The translations under genes were made by a program, and so were the position numbers. This document shows positions 54,901 through 61,670 of a stretch of DNA of 64,000 nucleotides, in pieces. The stretch is from Pseudomonas sp. JM0905a (lineage in GTDB: Bacteria > Pseudomonadota > Gammaproteobacteria > Pseudomonadales > Pseudomonadaceae), in the NCBI RefSeq assembly GCF_014700075.1, contig NZ_JACXBU010000015.1:1-64000 (forward strand), written 5' to 3'. Every line of letters starts with the position of its first letter. The stretch's first letter is position 1. Below the pieces are notes generated by a model. It was not told where the DNA came from. It did not search any database and saw only the letters and a list, made by a program, of their open reading frames with translations.

Positions 54901-56246
54901 TCGCCATTGCTGGCGATGGTCAGGGTGCCGACGCCGGCAATGGTGGCGGTCTGGCCGGCGGTAAAGCTGCCAGTGACACCGGCGATGGTGAAGCTGGACA
55001 CACTGAGGCTGTTGTCGACGTCGGAGTCGTTGCTCAGCACGTTGCCGGTGGCCTGAGTGTCCTCGGCCACGGTGTTGCTGTCGGCGACCAGGGCGGATGC
55101 GTCATCGACCGGCGTTACATCAGCGAAGCTCAGCTCGCCGGTATCGGTAGCCGTGCCATCGGTGACGGTGTAGGTGGCGGTGGGCACGGGGCCGGCGTAA
55201 TTCGGCGCTGGGGTAAAGGTGTAGGAGCCGTCGGCATTGATGACCAGGGTGCCGACGCCGCCGAGGGTGGCGGTCTGGCCGGCGGTGTAGGTGCTGCCGG
55301 CCACGGTGAACTGGGTGACGGTCAGGGCATCGCCGTCGGTGTCGCTGTCGTTGGTCAGGACGTTGCCGGTGGCCGGGGTGTCCTCGGTGACTGCGGCTGG
55401 GCCATCGTTGGCGGCAACCGGGGCGTCGTTCACCGGATTCACACCAATGGTGACGGTAATGGTGTCGCTGCCGCCCTTACCGTCTCCGACGACGACCGTG
55501 AAGCTGTCACTGCCGTTGTAGTTCGGATTGGGCGTGTAGGTGTAGGAACCATCCGGGTTGATCACCACGGTGCCGTTGCGAGGACCATCCCCCGGGGTAT
55601 AGGTGAGCGGGTCGCCATCGGGGTCGGTGGCGCCGAGCTGCCCTGTCACCGGAGTGTCTTCGTCGGTGGTGATGCTGCTGTCCTGGCCCTGCGGGGAATT
55701 GTTGGGTACATCCGGCAGAACGGTATCGGGGGGCAGGGGGGCATCCGCATCCGGGGTATTGTCGTCCACCACCAGCACCTCAGTGGCCAGGGGGGCATCA
55801 CTGGTGGCGAAACCGATGGTCGCATCGACCTGGCCCGCCGTGGCATCCAGCATCACGAAACTGTGGCCGCCACCGGCGGCACCACCGCCTGCGCCACCGG
55901 CGCTCGGGCCGGCTGCGGTGGCTTCGAGTGCCTGGGTCGGGTCAACGCCGGCCTCGATCGCCTTCTGCAATTGCGCGACGTCATCGGCGGGCGTCTGAGG
56001 GGCCGGCTGGGCAGCCTGGGTTTCGACGCTGGCCACGACGTCGGATTCGCTCCACTGGCTGTCGCGGCCGAGGTCGACCGTGCTGCCATCGGTGAGTTCG
56101 AGAGTCACCATCCCCTCAAGCCCGGTTTGCAACTGATCGCCTTTGAAGAGCTTGTCCCCCTCGACGAGGAGCCGCTGGAACCCTTCCGGAGACATCGCGA
56201 AGACCTGACCAACAATGCTTTTGACGACCGCAATAACACTGCTCAT
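45918..56246 (-). CDS. lapA: Giant biofilm adhesin LapA-type, type I secreted, RTX C-terminus
   Basis: 3442-residue surface adhesin. The N-terminal retention module (MSSVIAVVKSIVGQVFAMSP to about 105) carries a LapG-type site TAAG at 110-113, then a Gly-rich linker. One cadherin-like unit is followed by seven roughly 106-residue VCBS-like repeats (55430-53199). Fifteen near-identical 108-residue repeats (53198-48339), two or three further cadherin-like domains and T1SS-143/DUF5801-like regions come next. Four RTX nonapeptides (GGSGDDFLT, GGKGNDTLT types) and a C-terminal secretion signal close the protein. No vWFA MIDAS motif is visible. The ATG at 56246 follows AGGAG; the longer frame to 56369 crosses the control region. 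Exported by the LapE-LapB-LapC system encoded divergently. Confidence 0.93.
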   Translation of the reverse strand: MSSVIAVVKSIVGQVFAMSPEGFQRLLVEGDKLFKGDQLQTGLEGMVTLELTDGSTVDLGRDSQWSESDVVASVETQAAQPAPQTPADDVAQLQKAIEAGVDPTQALEATAAGPSAGGAGGGAAGGGHSFVMLDATAGQVDATIGFATSDAPLATEVLVVDDNTPDADAPLPPDTVLPDVPNNSPQGQDSSITTDEDTPVTGQLGATDPDGDPLTYTPGDGPRNGTVVINPDGSYTYTPNPNYNGSDSFTVVVGDGKGGSDTITVTIGVNPVNDAPVAANDGPAAVTEDTPATGNVLTNDSDTDGDALTVTQFTVAGSTYTAGQTATLGGVGTLVINADGSYTFTPAPNYAGPVPTATYTVTDGTATDTGELSFADVTPVDDASALVADSNTVAEDTQATGNVLSNDSDVDNSLSVSSFTIAGVTGSFTAGQTATIAGVGTLTIASNGDYSFTPDANWNGTVPQVSYTTNTGSSSTLSISVTPVNDAPVAANDGPVPVTEDTPATGNVLTNDSDLEGDALTVTQFTVDGSTYTAGQTATLGGVGTLVINSDGSFTFTPAPNYNGPVPTATYTVTDGTATDTGELNFGAVSPVNDAPVASNDGPTAVTEDTQASGNVLTNDNDADGDTLTVTGFSFGGNNYLAGQTATINGVGSLVINANGSFTFTPAPNYNGPVPTATYTVGDGSATDTAELSFADVTPVDDASVLAADSNTVAEDTPATGNVLTNDSDVDNTLSVASFSVAGINGSFAAGATATITGVGTLTLAADGNYTFTPAANWNGAVPQVTYVTTTGSSSTLDITVTPANDAPLAANDGPVPVIEDIQAVGNVLTNDSDVDGDALTVTQFEVGGSTYTAGQTATLSGVGTLVINSDGSFTFTPAPNYNGPVPTAIYTVSDGTTTDTAELNFADVTPVNNASVLSPDSNTVTEDNPATGNVLGNDSDVDDTLTVATFSINGVPGTFTAGTAATINGIGSLVINANGTYTFTPVQNWNGTVPEVSYTTNTGSSSTLTITVTPENDAPETNAASGSGNEDAEGIPVSLSGSDVDGIVASFVIKSLPANGTLLLNGVALAIGDSVPASGNGANVTFVPNANWNGTTTFDYAAVDNDGLEDATPATGTITVASVNDAPDTLAASGSGSEDSAGIPVSLSGSDVDGTVASFVIKSLPANGTLLLNGVALAIGDSVPASGNGANVTFVPNANWNGTTTFEYSSVDNDGLEDGSPATGTITVASVNDAPDTLAASGSGDEDAQGIPVSLSGSDLDGTVASFVIKSLPANGTLLLNGVALAIGDSVPASGNGASVTFVPNANWNGTTTFEYASVDNDGLEDATPATGTITVTSVNDAPETHAASGSGNEDSAGIPVSLSGSDTDGTVTSFVIKSLPANGTLLLNGVALAIGDSVPASGNGASVTFVPNAGWNGTATFDYAAVDNQGLEDSTPAIGTITVTSVNDAPDTLAASGSGNEDSAGIPVALSGSDADGTVASFVIKSLPANGTLLLNGVALAIGDSVPASGNGASVTFVPNANWNGTTTFDYASVDNDGLEDGSPATGTITVASVNDAPDTHAASGTGNEDSAGIPVSLSGSDLDGTIASFVIKSLPANGTLLLNGVALAIGDSVPASGNGASVTFVPNANWNGTTTFQYAAVDNDGLEDATPANGTITVTSVNDAPETHAASGSGSEDSAGIPVSLSGSDVDGTVASFVIKSLPADGTLLLNGVALAIGSVVPATGNGASVTFVPNANWNGTTTFQYASVDNQGLEDSSPATGTITVASVNDAPETLAASGSGNEDAAGIPVALSGSDLDGTVASFVMKSLPANGTLLLNGVALAIGDSVPASGNGASVTFVPNANWNGTTTFDYASVDNDGLEDGSPATGTITVTSVNDAPETHAASGSGNEDSAGIPVALNGSDLDGTVASFVIKSLPSNGTLLLNGVALAIGDSVPASGNGANVTFVPNANWNGTTTFEYAAVDNDGLEDGSPATGTITVASVNDAPETLAASGSGNEDSAGIPVSLSGSDLDGTVASFVIKSLPSNGTLLLNGVALAIGDSVPASGNGANVTFVPNANWNGTTTFQYAAVDNDGLEDATPAIGTITVASVNDAPDTHAANGSGNEDSAGIPVSLSGSDLDGTVASFVIKSLPADGTLQLNGVTLNIGDSVPATGNGASVIFVPNANWNGTTTFQYAAVDNQGLEDATPATGTITVASVNDAPDTHAASGTGNEDSAGIPVSLSGSDADGTVASFVIKSLPSNGTLLLNGVALVIGDSVPATGNGASVTFVPNANWNGTTTFQYAAVDNDGLEDATPAIGTITVASVNDAPETHAASGSGSEDSAGIPVSLSGSDLDGTVASFVIKSLPANGTLLLNGVALNIGDSVPASGNGASVTFVPNANWHGTATFDYTAVDNQGLADATPATATVTVASVNDAPETHAASGSGNEDAAGIPVALSGSDADGTVASFVIKSLPANGTLLLNGVALAIGDSVPASGNGASVTFVPNANWNGTTTFQYAAVDNDGLEDATPAIGTITVASVNDAPETHAASGAGNEDVAGIPVSLSGSDLDGTVAHFVIKSLPNDGTLLLNGVALAIGSVVPATGNGASVTFVPNANWHGTATFEYASVDNDALADATPATATIIVTPSNDAPVIDGGNGHVPNTNDFAISTNEDTPFSGAIQASDLDGDSLTYTVGTNPAHGSVTLGANGAYIYTPGTDFNGSDNFTITVSDGHGGTVTSTVNVTVNPVVDAKDDAVTVAEDQSLTSNVLANDTFGPGAQVTSVGTAGHGTVTLNANGTVTYTPNPNYNGTDSYTYTVTTAAGNQETATVNITVTPTNDGPVFGNTNGTAIVSEEGLANGLPDTTGTPSDTTNAVVSTGTFAITDIDSPSLSVTLTAPTTTLTSNGVALTWTGSGTSSLSASAGGQPIMTISINSTGAYTVTLLGQLDHPAAAAENLLNFAVKVTASDGVNSADGSLQITVEDDSPILATPMQSIVLDGAGSTAVGDLNLSTGADSKGASVQFNTAISGAVDASGNILSTVLTKDGSVVSSSSYLTYQGSKLHYVSGTNSLTAVDANNTEVFKITADLVTGHYQVTNFVDLDSPSSTFNNFNLSGGNSGLYDLGADSRFSLQATATENGATSTVNTSNNSFGVGSGQSIDTGDVLKFTFLDKTTNQATDMTSISLTTDKLGNGEKLTWTAFDSAGNTVGSGTVNGVGSGTTSFTIDGSKLNSGVNEFSSVSFGAGSSTAYKLLINSITGQTEAYDQRINLGVKGIDGDSDSTANQSLQITFDSDHEIQAGSTGSALGGGNGADKLIGGSGDDFLTGGKGNDTLTGGGGGDTFVWKSGHVGNEGSPNQDVVKDFNKGAGDRLDLSDLLHGETTSNIDNYLKLIVDNGTGHATLLVSSEGHLNQPGGAVSHADLSITLEGAAAQLSGQSINSLIAGADPTIKVDQN
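48339..53198 (-). repeat. Fifteen tandem 324-bp repeats inside lapA
   Basis: Fifteen consecutive units, each exactly 324 bp (108 codons), run from the first NDAPET to the NDAPVIDGG boundary with no insertion or deletion. Each unit encodes an NDAP(D/E)T start, SGSDxDGTVASFVIKSLP, GTLLLNGVALAIGDSVPASG and NANWNGTTTF. Divergence is mostly at a few fixed positions (for example DTL/ETH/ETL, VSL/VAL, DVDG/DLDG/DADG), suggesting recent duplication and gene conversion. Confidence 0.92.
53199..55430 (-). repeat. Seven VCBS-like repeats of about 318 bp inside lapA
   Basis: Seven units averaging 106 residues alternate between two subtypes: AANDGP-x-V-x-EDTPATGNVLTNDSD, and ADSNTVAEDTPATGNVLTNDSD. Each contains a SYTFTPAPNYNGPVPTATY-like or NWNGTVPQVSY strand. 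They lie between the N-terminal module and the 108-residue repeat block. Confidence 0.85.
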
Positions 56247-56364
56247 GGAGTGACTCTCCTGAAATTGGCTCTCAGCTGGCTTGTCGTCGCTGGGGTCGAA
56301 TTTCGATGACCAAGCGCAGGACTGACATTCCCTTTCTATAGTTAATGCATGGCGTAAAGGTGGC

Positions 56365-56378
56365 GCCAATTAATTGGC
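56365..56378. promoter_or_regulatory. Candidate FleQ box in the lapA/lapE intergenic region
   Basis: GCCAATTAATTGGC is a perfect 14-bp palindrome that matches the FleQ box GTCAATAAATTGAC at 11 of 14 positions. Two mismatches are symmetric. Related half-sites lie at 56385-56392 (CAATTGGC) and 56417-56426 (ACCAATTGAT). It is 119 bp from the lapA start and 207 bp from the lapE start. The 338-bp gap (56247-56584) is AT-rich and holds no gene. Confidence 0.6.
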
Positions 56379-56584
56379 TTATGACAATTGGCTATTGAGA
56401 ATATGCCAAAGTATTGACCAATTGATTCCCATCCTAAACAATCGATTTCATGCTGTCACTTTGATATTTGCGTCGCCGTCCAGTGCTTGGCAATGTGATC
56501 TCGTCCACAACGCGCGGTGCTGACGGAAAGCAATCTCCGGTGAAGTTTCCGGACCTCCAATTCAACGAAAAGGATGCCAAGAAT

Positions 56585-57937
56585 ATGCGTCTGAGATTCT
56601 CCGCCGTTCTCCCTTTTGCCCTTGTTGCGAGCCTCCCCACGCAGGCCCAGAGCCTGTCCGAAGCCATGCAGCACGCCATGGATGTCCACCCGGAAATCCA
56701 GGCGGGGGTTAACAGCCGTCTGTCGGCCGACAAACAGTTGAGGGCGGCCAAGGGCGGTTACCTACCGTCCGTCGACCTGCTGGGCGGTTATGGCCGTGAG
56801 GGCAGCGACAACACCACCACCCGCGCCGAAGGCGACGACCACTGGAAGACCATGACCCGTGGCGAGTCCAGCCTGCGCCTGCAACAGATGGTGTTCGACG
56901 GCTTCGCCACCCAGAACGAAGTGGGTCGCCAGCAGGCCACCGTGAACTCCCGCGCCTATTCCCTGCTCGGTACTTCCGAGCGCACCGCGCTGGATGTGGC
57001 CCAGGTGTATATCGATGTGCTGCGTCGCCAGGAGATGGTGCGTCTGGCCGAGACCAACCTGCGCAGCCACGAACGCATCTTCGACCAGATCAGCCTGCGC
57101 AGTGAGCGCGGGGTAGGGCGCCTGGCCGACCAGGACCAGGCCGAAGCGCGCCTGGCCCAGGCCCGCAACAACCTGATCACTGAGCAGACCAACCTGCGTG
57201 ATGCGCGCACCAACTTCTACAGCGTGGTGGGCATCGACCCAGTGGACCTGAGCGAGCCGGCCGGCCTGCGTGGACAGCTGCCCGAGTCCCTTGAAGCTGC
57301 CCGCGGCACCCTGCTGGCCAACAGCCCGGTCCTGCGTTCGGCCGAGTCCGACGTGGCTGCGGCCGAGAAGCAGTACGACGCCGCGAAGTCCTTCTTCTAC
57401 CCGCGCTTCGACGCCGAATTGTCCCGTGGGGCGGACAATGACCTGGATGGCGAAAACGGCCACGTGAACGATTGGCAGGCAATGTTGCGCATGCGTTACA
57501 ACCTGTTCGCCGGCGGCAGCCACAAGGCCGATCTGGAGTCCAAGGCCTACCAGATCAACGAAGCGCTGGACATTCGCAACAACGCCCTGCGTGTGCTGAA
57601 TGAAGAGCTCGGCCTGTCCTGGAACGCCCTGGACAACGCCCGCGAGCAGATTCCGATCGCCCAGCAATACGTCGACTACAGCACCCGTGTGCGCGAGTCG
57701 TACCAGCAGCAGTTCAGCATCGGCGAACGTACGCTGCTCGACCTGCTGGACAGCGAAAACGAACTCTTCACCGCCTCGCGTCGCCTCGTGGACCTGCGCT
57801 ACACCGAGCTGTTTACTCAGTACCGCATCAAAGCGACCATGGGCGAGTTGCTGAAGAGCCAGGGAGTGGTGGCGCCGATGGCGACGGTCGTACAGACGGA
57901 GCTCAAGCCCGAGGCAACTCTTCCCGGCCTGAACTAG
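56585..57937 (+). CDS. lapE: TolC-like outer membrane protein of the Lap type I secretion system
   Basis: 450-residue outer-membrane efflux protein with a signal peptide (MRLRFSAVLPFALVASLPTQAQ). Two repeats of the TolC fold are visible: SLSEAMQHAMDVHPEIQAGV near the start and its counterpart around SPVLRSAESDVAAAEKQYDA, with long coiled-coil helices. It forms the exit channel for LapA. The ATG at 56585 is chosen because the signal peptide starts there; the longer frame to 56468 is in the control region. It is divergent from lapA and upstream of lapB. Confidence 0.92.
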   Translation: MRLRFSAVLPFALVASLPTQAQSLSEAMQHAMDVHPEIQAGVNSRLSADKQLRAAKGGYLPSVDLLGGYGREGSDNTTTRAEGDDHWKTMTRGESSLRLQQMVFDGFATQNEVGRQQATVNSRAYSLLGTSERTALDVAQVYIDVLRRQEMVRLAETNLRSHERIFDQISLRSERGVGRLADQDQAEARLAQARNNLITEQTNLRDARTNFYSVVGIDPVDLSEPAGLRGQLPESLEAARGTLLANSPVLRSAESDVAAAEKQYDAAKSFFYPRFDAELSRGADNDLDGENGHVNDWQAMLRMRYNLFAGGSHKADLESKAYQINEALDIRNNALRVLNEELGLSWNALDNAREQIPIAQQYVDYSTRVRESYQQQFSIGERTLLDLLDSENELFTASRRLVDLRYTELFTQYRIKATMGELLKSQGVVAPMATVVQTELKPEATLPGLN

Positions 57938-57960
57938 GTACCTGTTTCGGATCCACGCGG

Positions 57961-57988
57961 CGCAAGGGGGTGTCCCCTCCCTCTTGCG
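57961..57988 (+). repeat. Hairpin between lapE and lapB
   Basis: CGCAAG (57961-57966) pairs with CTTGCG (57983-57988), extended inwards by G/C pairs. It may reduce read-through or shape the mRNA between lapE and lapB, 24 bp past the lapE stop. There is no T tail. Confidence 0.4.
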
Positions 57989-58046
57989 TCGTCGGGGTCC
58001 GGCCTAGGCCCTGCATCCCGTAGACCCCAGAGCAGAGAATCCAGGC

Positions 58047-60203
58047 GTGGATCCAGAAGTCAGTCGTTCAAGTGTCAATACCGATCCACGTGGGCAGCAC
58101 GACGACCCCTTGCTCGATTCGCTGCTGTCCCTGTGCGTCCTTCACCACAAACCCGCCAACCGGGCCATGCTCACCAGCGGCCTGCCGCTGCCCAAGCAGC
58201 GCCTGACCGCCGATCTGCTACCCCGCGCCGCCGCCCGTGCGGGCCTGCAGGGCCGCCTGATGCAGCGGCGCCTGGATCAGATTCCGAAGATCGCCATGCC
58301 GGCGCTGCTGCTGCTCAAGGAAGGCCGCTGCGCGGTAATGCTCGGCTGGGGCGACGACGGCAAGGCGCGCCTGCTGCTCAGCGAGAGCGACGGCGGTGAA
58401 GTGAAGGTCACCCGCGAGCTGCTGCAAGAGGATTACAGCGGCCAGGTGTTCTTCGCCCAGCCGCAGCACAAGTACGACCTGAACACCGACAGCCTGATCC
58501 CGCGCACCGAGTCCTGGTTCCGCGACACGCTGAAGCGCTCCCGCTGGCTCTATACCGATGCGGTGGCCGCCAGCCTGCTGATCAACCTGATTGGCCTGGG
58601 CGCCCCCCTGTTCGTGATGAACGTGTACGACCGCGTGGTGCCCAACCAGGCGGTCGCCACCCTCTGGGTGCTGGCCGTCGGCATCTCCGGGGCCTACCTC
58701 TTCGACCTGTTGCTCAAGACCATGCGCGGCCTGTGCCTGGACCTCGCGGGCAAGAAGACCGACCTGATCATCTCCGCCACCCTGTTCGAGCGCATCGTCG
58801 GCATGGCGATGAAGTACCGCCCGATGCGGGTCGGCAGCTTTGCCCAGAACATCCATGAGTTCCAGACGCTGCGGGACTTCCTCGCCTCGCTGACCCTCAC
58901 CAGCGTCATCGACTTGCCGTTCACCCTGTTGATCCTGCTGGTGATCGGGTTGCTCGGCGGGCACCTGGTCTGGGTGCCGGTCCTGGCGTTCCCGCTGGCC
59001 ATGGGGATCAGCTGGCTGTTGCAGAAACCGCTGGTGGCGACCATGGATCGCACCATGGCGCTGGCCGCTGAACGACAGTCGAGCCTGATCGAGACCCTCG
59101 CCGGCCTCGACGCGGTGAAGGTCAACAACGCCGAGAGCGACCGCCAGTACCTCTGGGAGCAGACCATCGGCACCCTGGGTCGCCTGGAGCTGCGAGTGAA
59201 GATGCTCTCCAGCCTGGCGATGAACCTGACCCTGATGATCCAGCAGTTGGCGGGTGTGGTGATGATCGTCGCCGGCGTCTACCTGATCATGGCCGGTGAC
59301 CTCAGCATGGGCGGCCTGATCGCCTGCTACATGCTCAATGGCCGTGCCCTTGGCCCGCTGACCCAGCTTTCCGGCCTGCTCACCCGCTACCAGCAGGCGC
59401 GCCTGACCATGAAATCCGTCGACCACATGATGGACCTGCCGCAGGAGCGTCAGGAGGGTGAGCAGCCTCTGGTGCGGGACAAGCTGCAGGGCAGCTTGGA
59501 ACTGCGCCAGATCAACTTCACCTACCCGCACCAGCAGACCCCGGCCCTGAGCGAAGTGAACCTGATCGTTCGTCCCGGCGAGAAGATCGGCATCATTGGC
59601 CGCAGCGGCTCCGGAAAGAGCTCACTGGCCAAGCTGATCGTTGGCCTCTACCAGGCCGATTCCGGCAGCCTGCTGGTGGACGGCACCGACATCCGCCAAC
59701 TGGACGTCAGTGAGCTGCGCCACAACGTCGGCTACGTGCCCCAGGACATCCAGCTGTTCAGCGGTACCCTGCGTGACAACCTCATGTCCGGTGCCCGCTA
59801 CGTGGAAGATGAACTGGTGCTGCAGGCGGCCGAGCTGTCCGGCGTGCACGAGTTCGCCCGACTGCACCCGCAGGGCTATGAACTGCAGGTGGGCGAGCGG
59901 GGCCAGAACCTGTCCGGCGGCCAGCGGCAGAACGTCGCCCTGGCGCGCGCGCTGCTGCTCGATCCGCCGATCCTGCTGCTCGACGAGCCCACCAGCTCCA
60001 TGGACAACCCCGGCGAGGAGCGCCTCAAGGAACGTCTCACCGGGATGATCGCCAACAAGACCCTGCTGCTGGTCACCCACCGCGCCTCGATGCTTTCGCT
60101 GGTGGACCGCCTGCTGATCGTCGACCGTGGCCGGGTCATCGCCGACGGTCCGAAGGAAGCGGTCATGGAAGCGCTGAAGAAGGGGCAGATCAGTGTCGCA
60201 TAA
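58047..60203 (+). CDS. lapB: Type I secretion ABC ATPase/permease LapB
   Basis: 718-residue inner-membrane exporter. An N-terminal C39-like domain (about 20-150) probably lacks peptidase activity and recognises the substrate. A six-span transmembrane domain follows (about 160-440), then an ATPase with Walker A IGRSGSGKSS, signature NLSGGQRQN and Walker B ILLLDEPTSSMD. The start is GTG at 58047 with a weak ribosome site. Its end overlaps lapC by 11 bp. It energises export of LapA through LapC and LapE. Confidence 0.94.
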   Translation: MDPEVSRSSVNTDPRGQHDDPLLDSLLSLCVLHHKPANRAMLTSGLPLPKQRLTADLLPRAAARAGLQGRLMQRRLDQIPKIAMPALLLLKEGRCAVMLGWGDDGKARLLLSESDGGEVKVTRELLQEDYSGQVFFAQPQHKYDLNTDSLIPRTESWFRDTLKRSRWLYTDAVAASLLINLIGLGAPLFVMNVYDRVVPNQAVATLWVLAVGISGAYLFDLLLKTMRGLCLDLAGKKTDLIISATLFERIVGMAMKYRPMRVGSFAQNIHEFQTLRDFLASLTLTSVIDLPFTLLILLVIGLLGGHLVWVPVLAFPLAMGISWLLQKPLVATMDRTMALAAERQSSLIETLAGLDAVKVNNAESDRQYLWEQTIGTLGRLELRVKMLSSLAMNLTLMIQQLAGVVMIVAGVYLIMAGDLSMGGLIACYMLNGRALGPLTQLSGLLTRYQQARLTMKSVDHMMDLPQERQEGEQPLVRDKLQGSLELRQINFTYPHQQTPALSEVNLIVRPGEKIGIIGRSGSGKSSLAKLIVGLYQADSGSLLVDGTDIRQLDVSELRHNVGYVPQDIQLFSGTLRDNLMSGARYVEDELVLQAAELSGVHEFARLHPQGYELQVGERGQNLSGGQRQNVALARALLLDPPILLLDEPTSSMDNPGEERLKERLTGMIANKTLLLVTHRASMLSLVDRLLIVDRGRVIADGPKEAVMEALKKGQISVA

Positions 60204-61551
60204 GGGCATGGGCGCTCTGCGCCAGTACTTCAAGGGCGGCGATTCGCTGTCCGACCAGCCGCTGCCGGAGGTCAACAAGGCCCTGGTGGAAGACGCGCCC
60301 CGCGTGGTGCGCCTGACCATCTGGACCCTCATCGGCTTCACCCTGTTCATGCTGCTCTGGGCCAACTTCGCCCAGGTGGACGAGGTCACCCGCGGCGAAG
60401 GCAAGGCGATTCCCTCGTCCAAGCTGCAGAAGGTGCAGAACCTGGAAGGCGGCATCATCTCCGAGCTGTTCGTCCACGAGGGCCAAGTGGTGGAGGTCGG
60501 CGATCCGCTGCTGCGCCTGGACCCGACCCGTTTCGAGTCCAACGTCGGCGAAACCGAGGCGGACCGGACCGCCATGCAGCTGCAGGTCGAACGCCTGAGC
60601 GCCGAGGTGGATGACCGTCCGCTGCAGATCTCCGACGAGCTGCGCAAGCTCGCGCCGGAGCAGGCCAATAGCGAAGAAGCGCTTTATCGCAGCCGCCAGC
60701 AGCAATTGCAGGAAGAGGTAGCAGGCCTGGAAGAACAGCTGGTGCAGCGCCGCCAGGAATTACAGGAATTCATCTCCAAGCAGGGCCAGTACCGCAACAG
60801 CCTGCAGCTGCTGCGTCAGGAGATATCCATCTCCGAACCGCTGGTGTCCCAGGGGGCGATTTCCAAGGTGGAAGTCCTGCGCCTGCGCCGCGCCGAAGTG
60901 GAGAATCGTGGCGAGCTGGAAGCCACCAGCCTGGCCATTCCCCGCGCCGAATCGGCGATCAAGGAAGCCGAACGCAAGATCGCCGAGACCCGTTCGCGCT
61001 TCCGCAGCGAGGCGCTGGCCCAGCTCAACGAGGCGCGCACCGAACTGAACAAGGCTAATGCCACTGGCAAGGCCCTGGAAGACCGCGTCAAGCGCACCCT
61101 GGTCACCTCGCCGGTGCGGGGCATCGTCAAGCAGCTGTTGGTCAACACCATCGGTGGCGTGATCCAGCCGGGCAGCGACCTGGTGGAGATCGTGCCGCTG
61201 GACGACACCCTGCTGGTGGAAGCGCGCATCCGCCCGCAGGACATCGCCTTCCTCCACCCCGGGCAGAGCGCCATGGTCAAGTTCACTGCCTACGACTACA
61301 CGATCTACGGCGGGCTGAGTGCCGACCTGGAGCAGATCGGCGCGGACACCATCACGGACGAAGAAGGCAACAGCTTCTACCTGATCAAGCTGCGCACCAA
61401 GAAGAGCCACCTGGGGACCGAGCAGAATCCGCTGCTGATCATCCCCGGCATGGTCGCCTCGGTGGACATCATGACCGGCAAGAAGAGCATCCTGAGCTAC
61501 CTGCTCAAGCCCATCATCAAGGCCCGCGCCGAGGCGCTGCGCGAGCGCTGA
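60193..61551 (+). CDS. lapC: Type I secretion membrane-fusion protein LapC (HlyD family)
   Basis: 452-residue adaptor that bridges LapB and LapE across the periplasm. A short cytoplasmic tail, one span (about 38-60, LTIWTLIGFTLFMLLWANFA), a lipoyl-like beta domain (KVQNLEGGIISELFVHEGQV), a long coiled coil (about 130-290) and a C-terminal beta-barrel (TSPVRGIVKQLLVNTIGGVI) make the standard HlyD layout. The GTG at 60193 overlaps lapB by 11 bp; an ATG at 60208 is possible. Confidence 0.93.
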   Translation: MSHKGMGALRQYFKGGDSLSDQPLPEVNKALVEDAPRVVRLTIWTLIGFTLFMLLWANFAQVDEVTRGEGKAIPSSKLQKVQNLEGGIISELFVHEGQVVEVGDPLLRLDPTRFESNVGETEADRTAMQLQVERLSAEVDDRPLQISDELRKLAPEQANSEEALYRSRQQQLQEEVAGLEEQLVQRRQELQEFISKQGQYRNSLQLLRQEISISEPLVSQGAISKVEVLRLRRAEVENRGELEATSLAIPRAESAIKEAERKIAETRSRFRSEALAQLNEARTELNKANATGKALEDRVKRTLVTSPVRGIVKQLLVNTIGGVIQPGSDLVEIVPLDDTLLVEARIRPQDIAFLHPGQSAMVKFTAYDYTIYGGLSADLEQIGADTITDEEGNSFYLIKLRTKKSHLGTEQNPLLIIPGMVASVDIMTGKKSILSYLLKPIIKARAEALRER

Positions 61552-61622
61552 TCCTGTTGCGTAGGGTGCGCCGCGCGCACCGCCGGTTGTTTGCGGTGTG
61601 GGGCCTGAGCCGATTGCCTTAT

Positions 61623-61656
61623 GGGAGCGATTTCAATCGCGAATAAATTCGCTCCC
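61623..61656. terminator. Palindrome between lapC and the convergent dehydrogenase gene
   Basis: GGGAGCGA at 61623-61630 and its complement ending at 61656 enclose a further TCGCGA-containing centre. It lies between convergent genes (lapC ends 61551; the next ends 61671) and could terminate both. Arms resemble the TGGAGCG palindromes near gcvH and the repeat ends, but the element is shorter. Confidence 0.5.
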
Positions 61657-61670
61657 ACCGAAAGCGCGGG

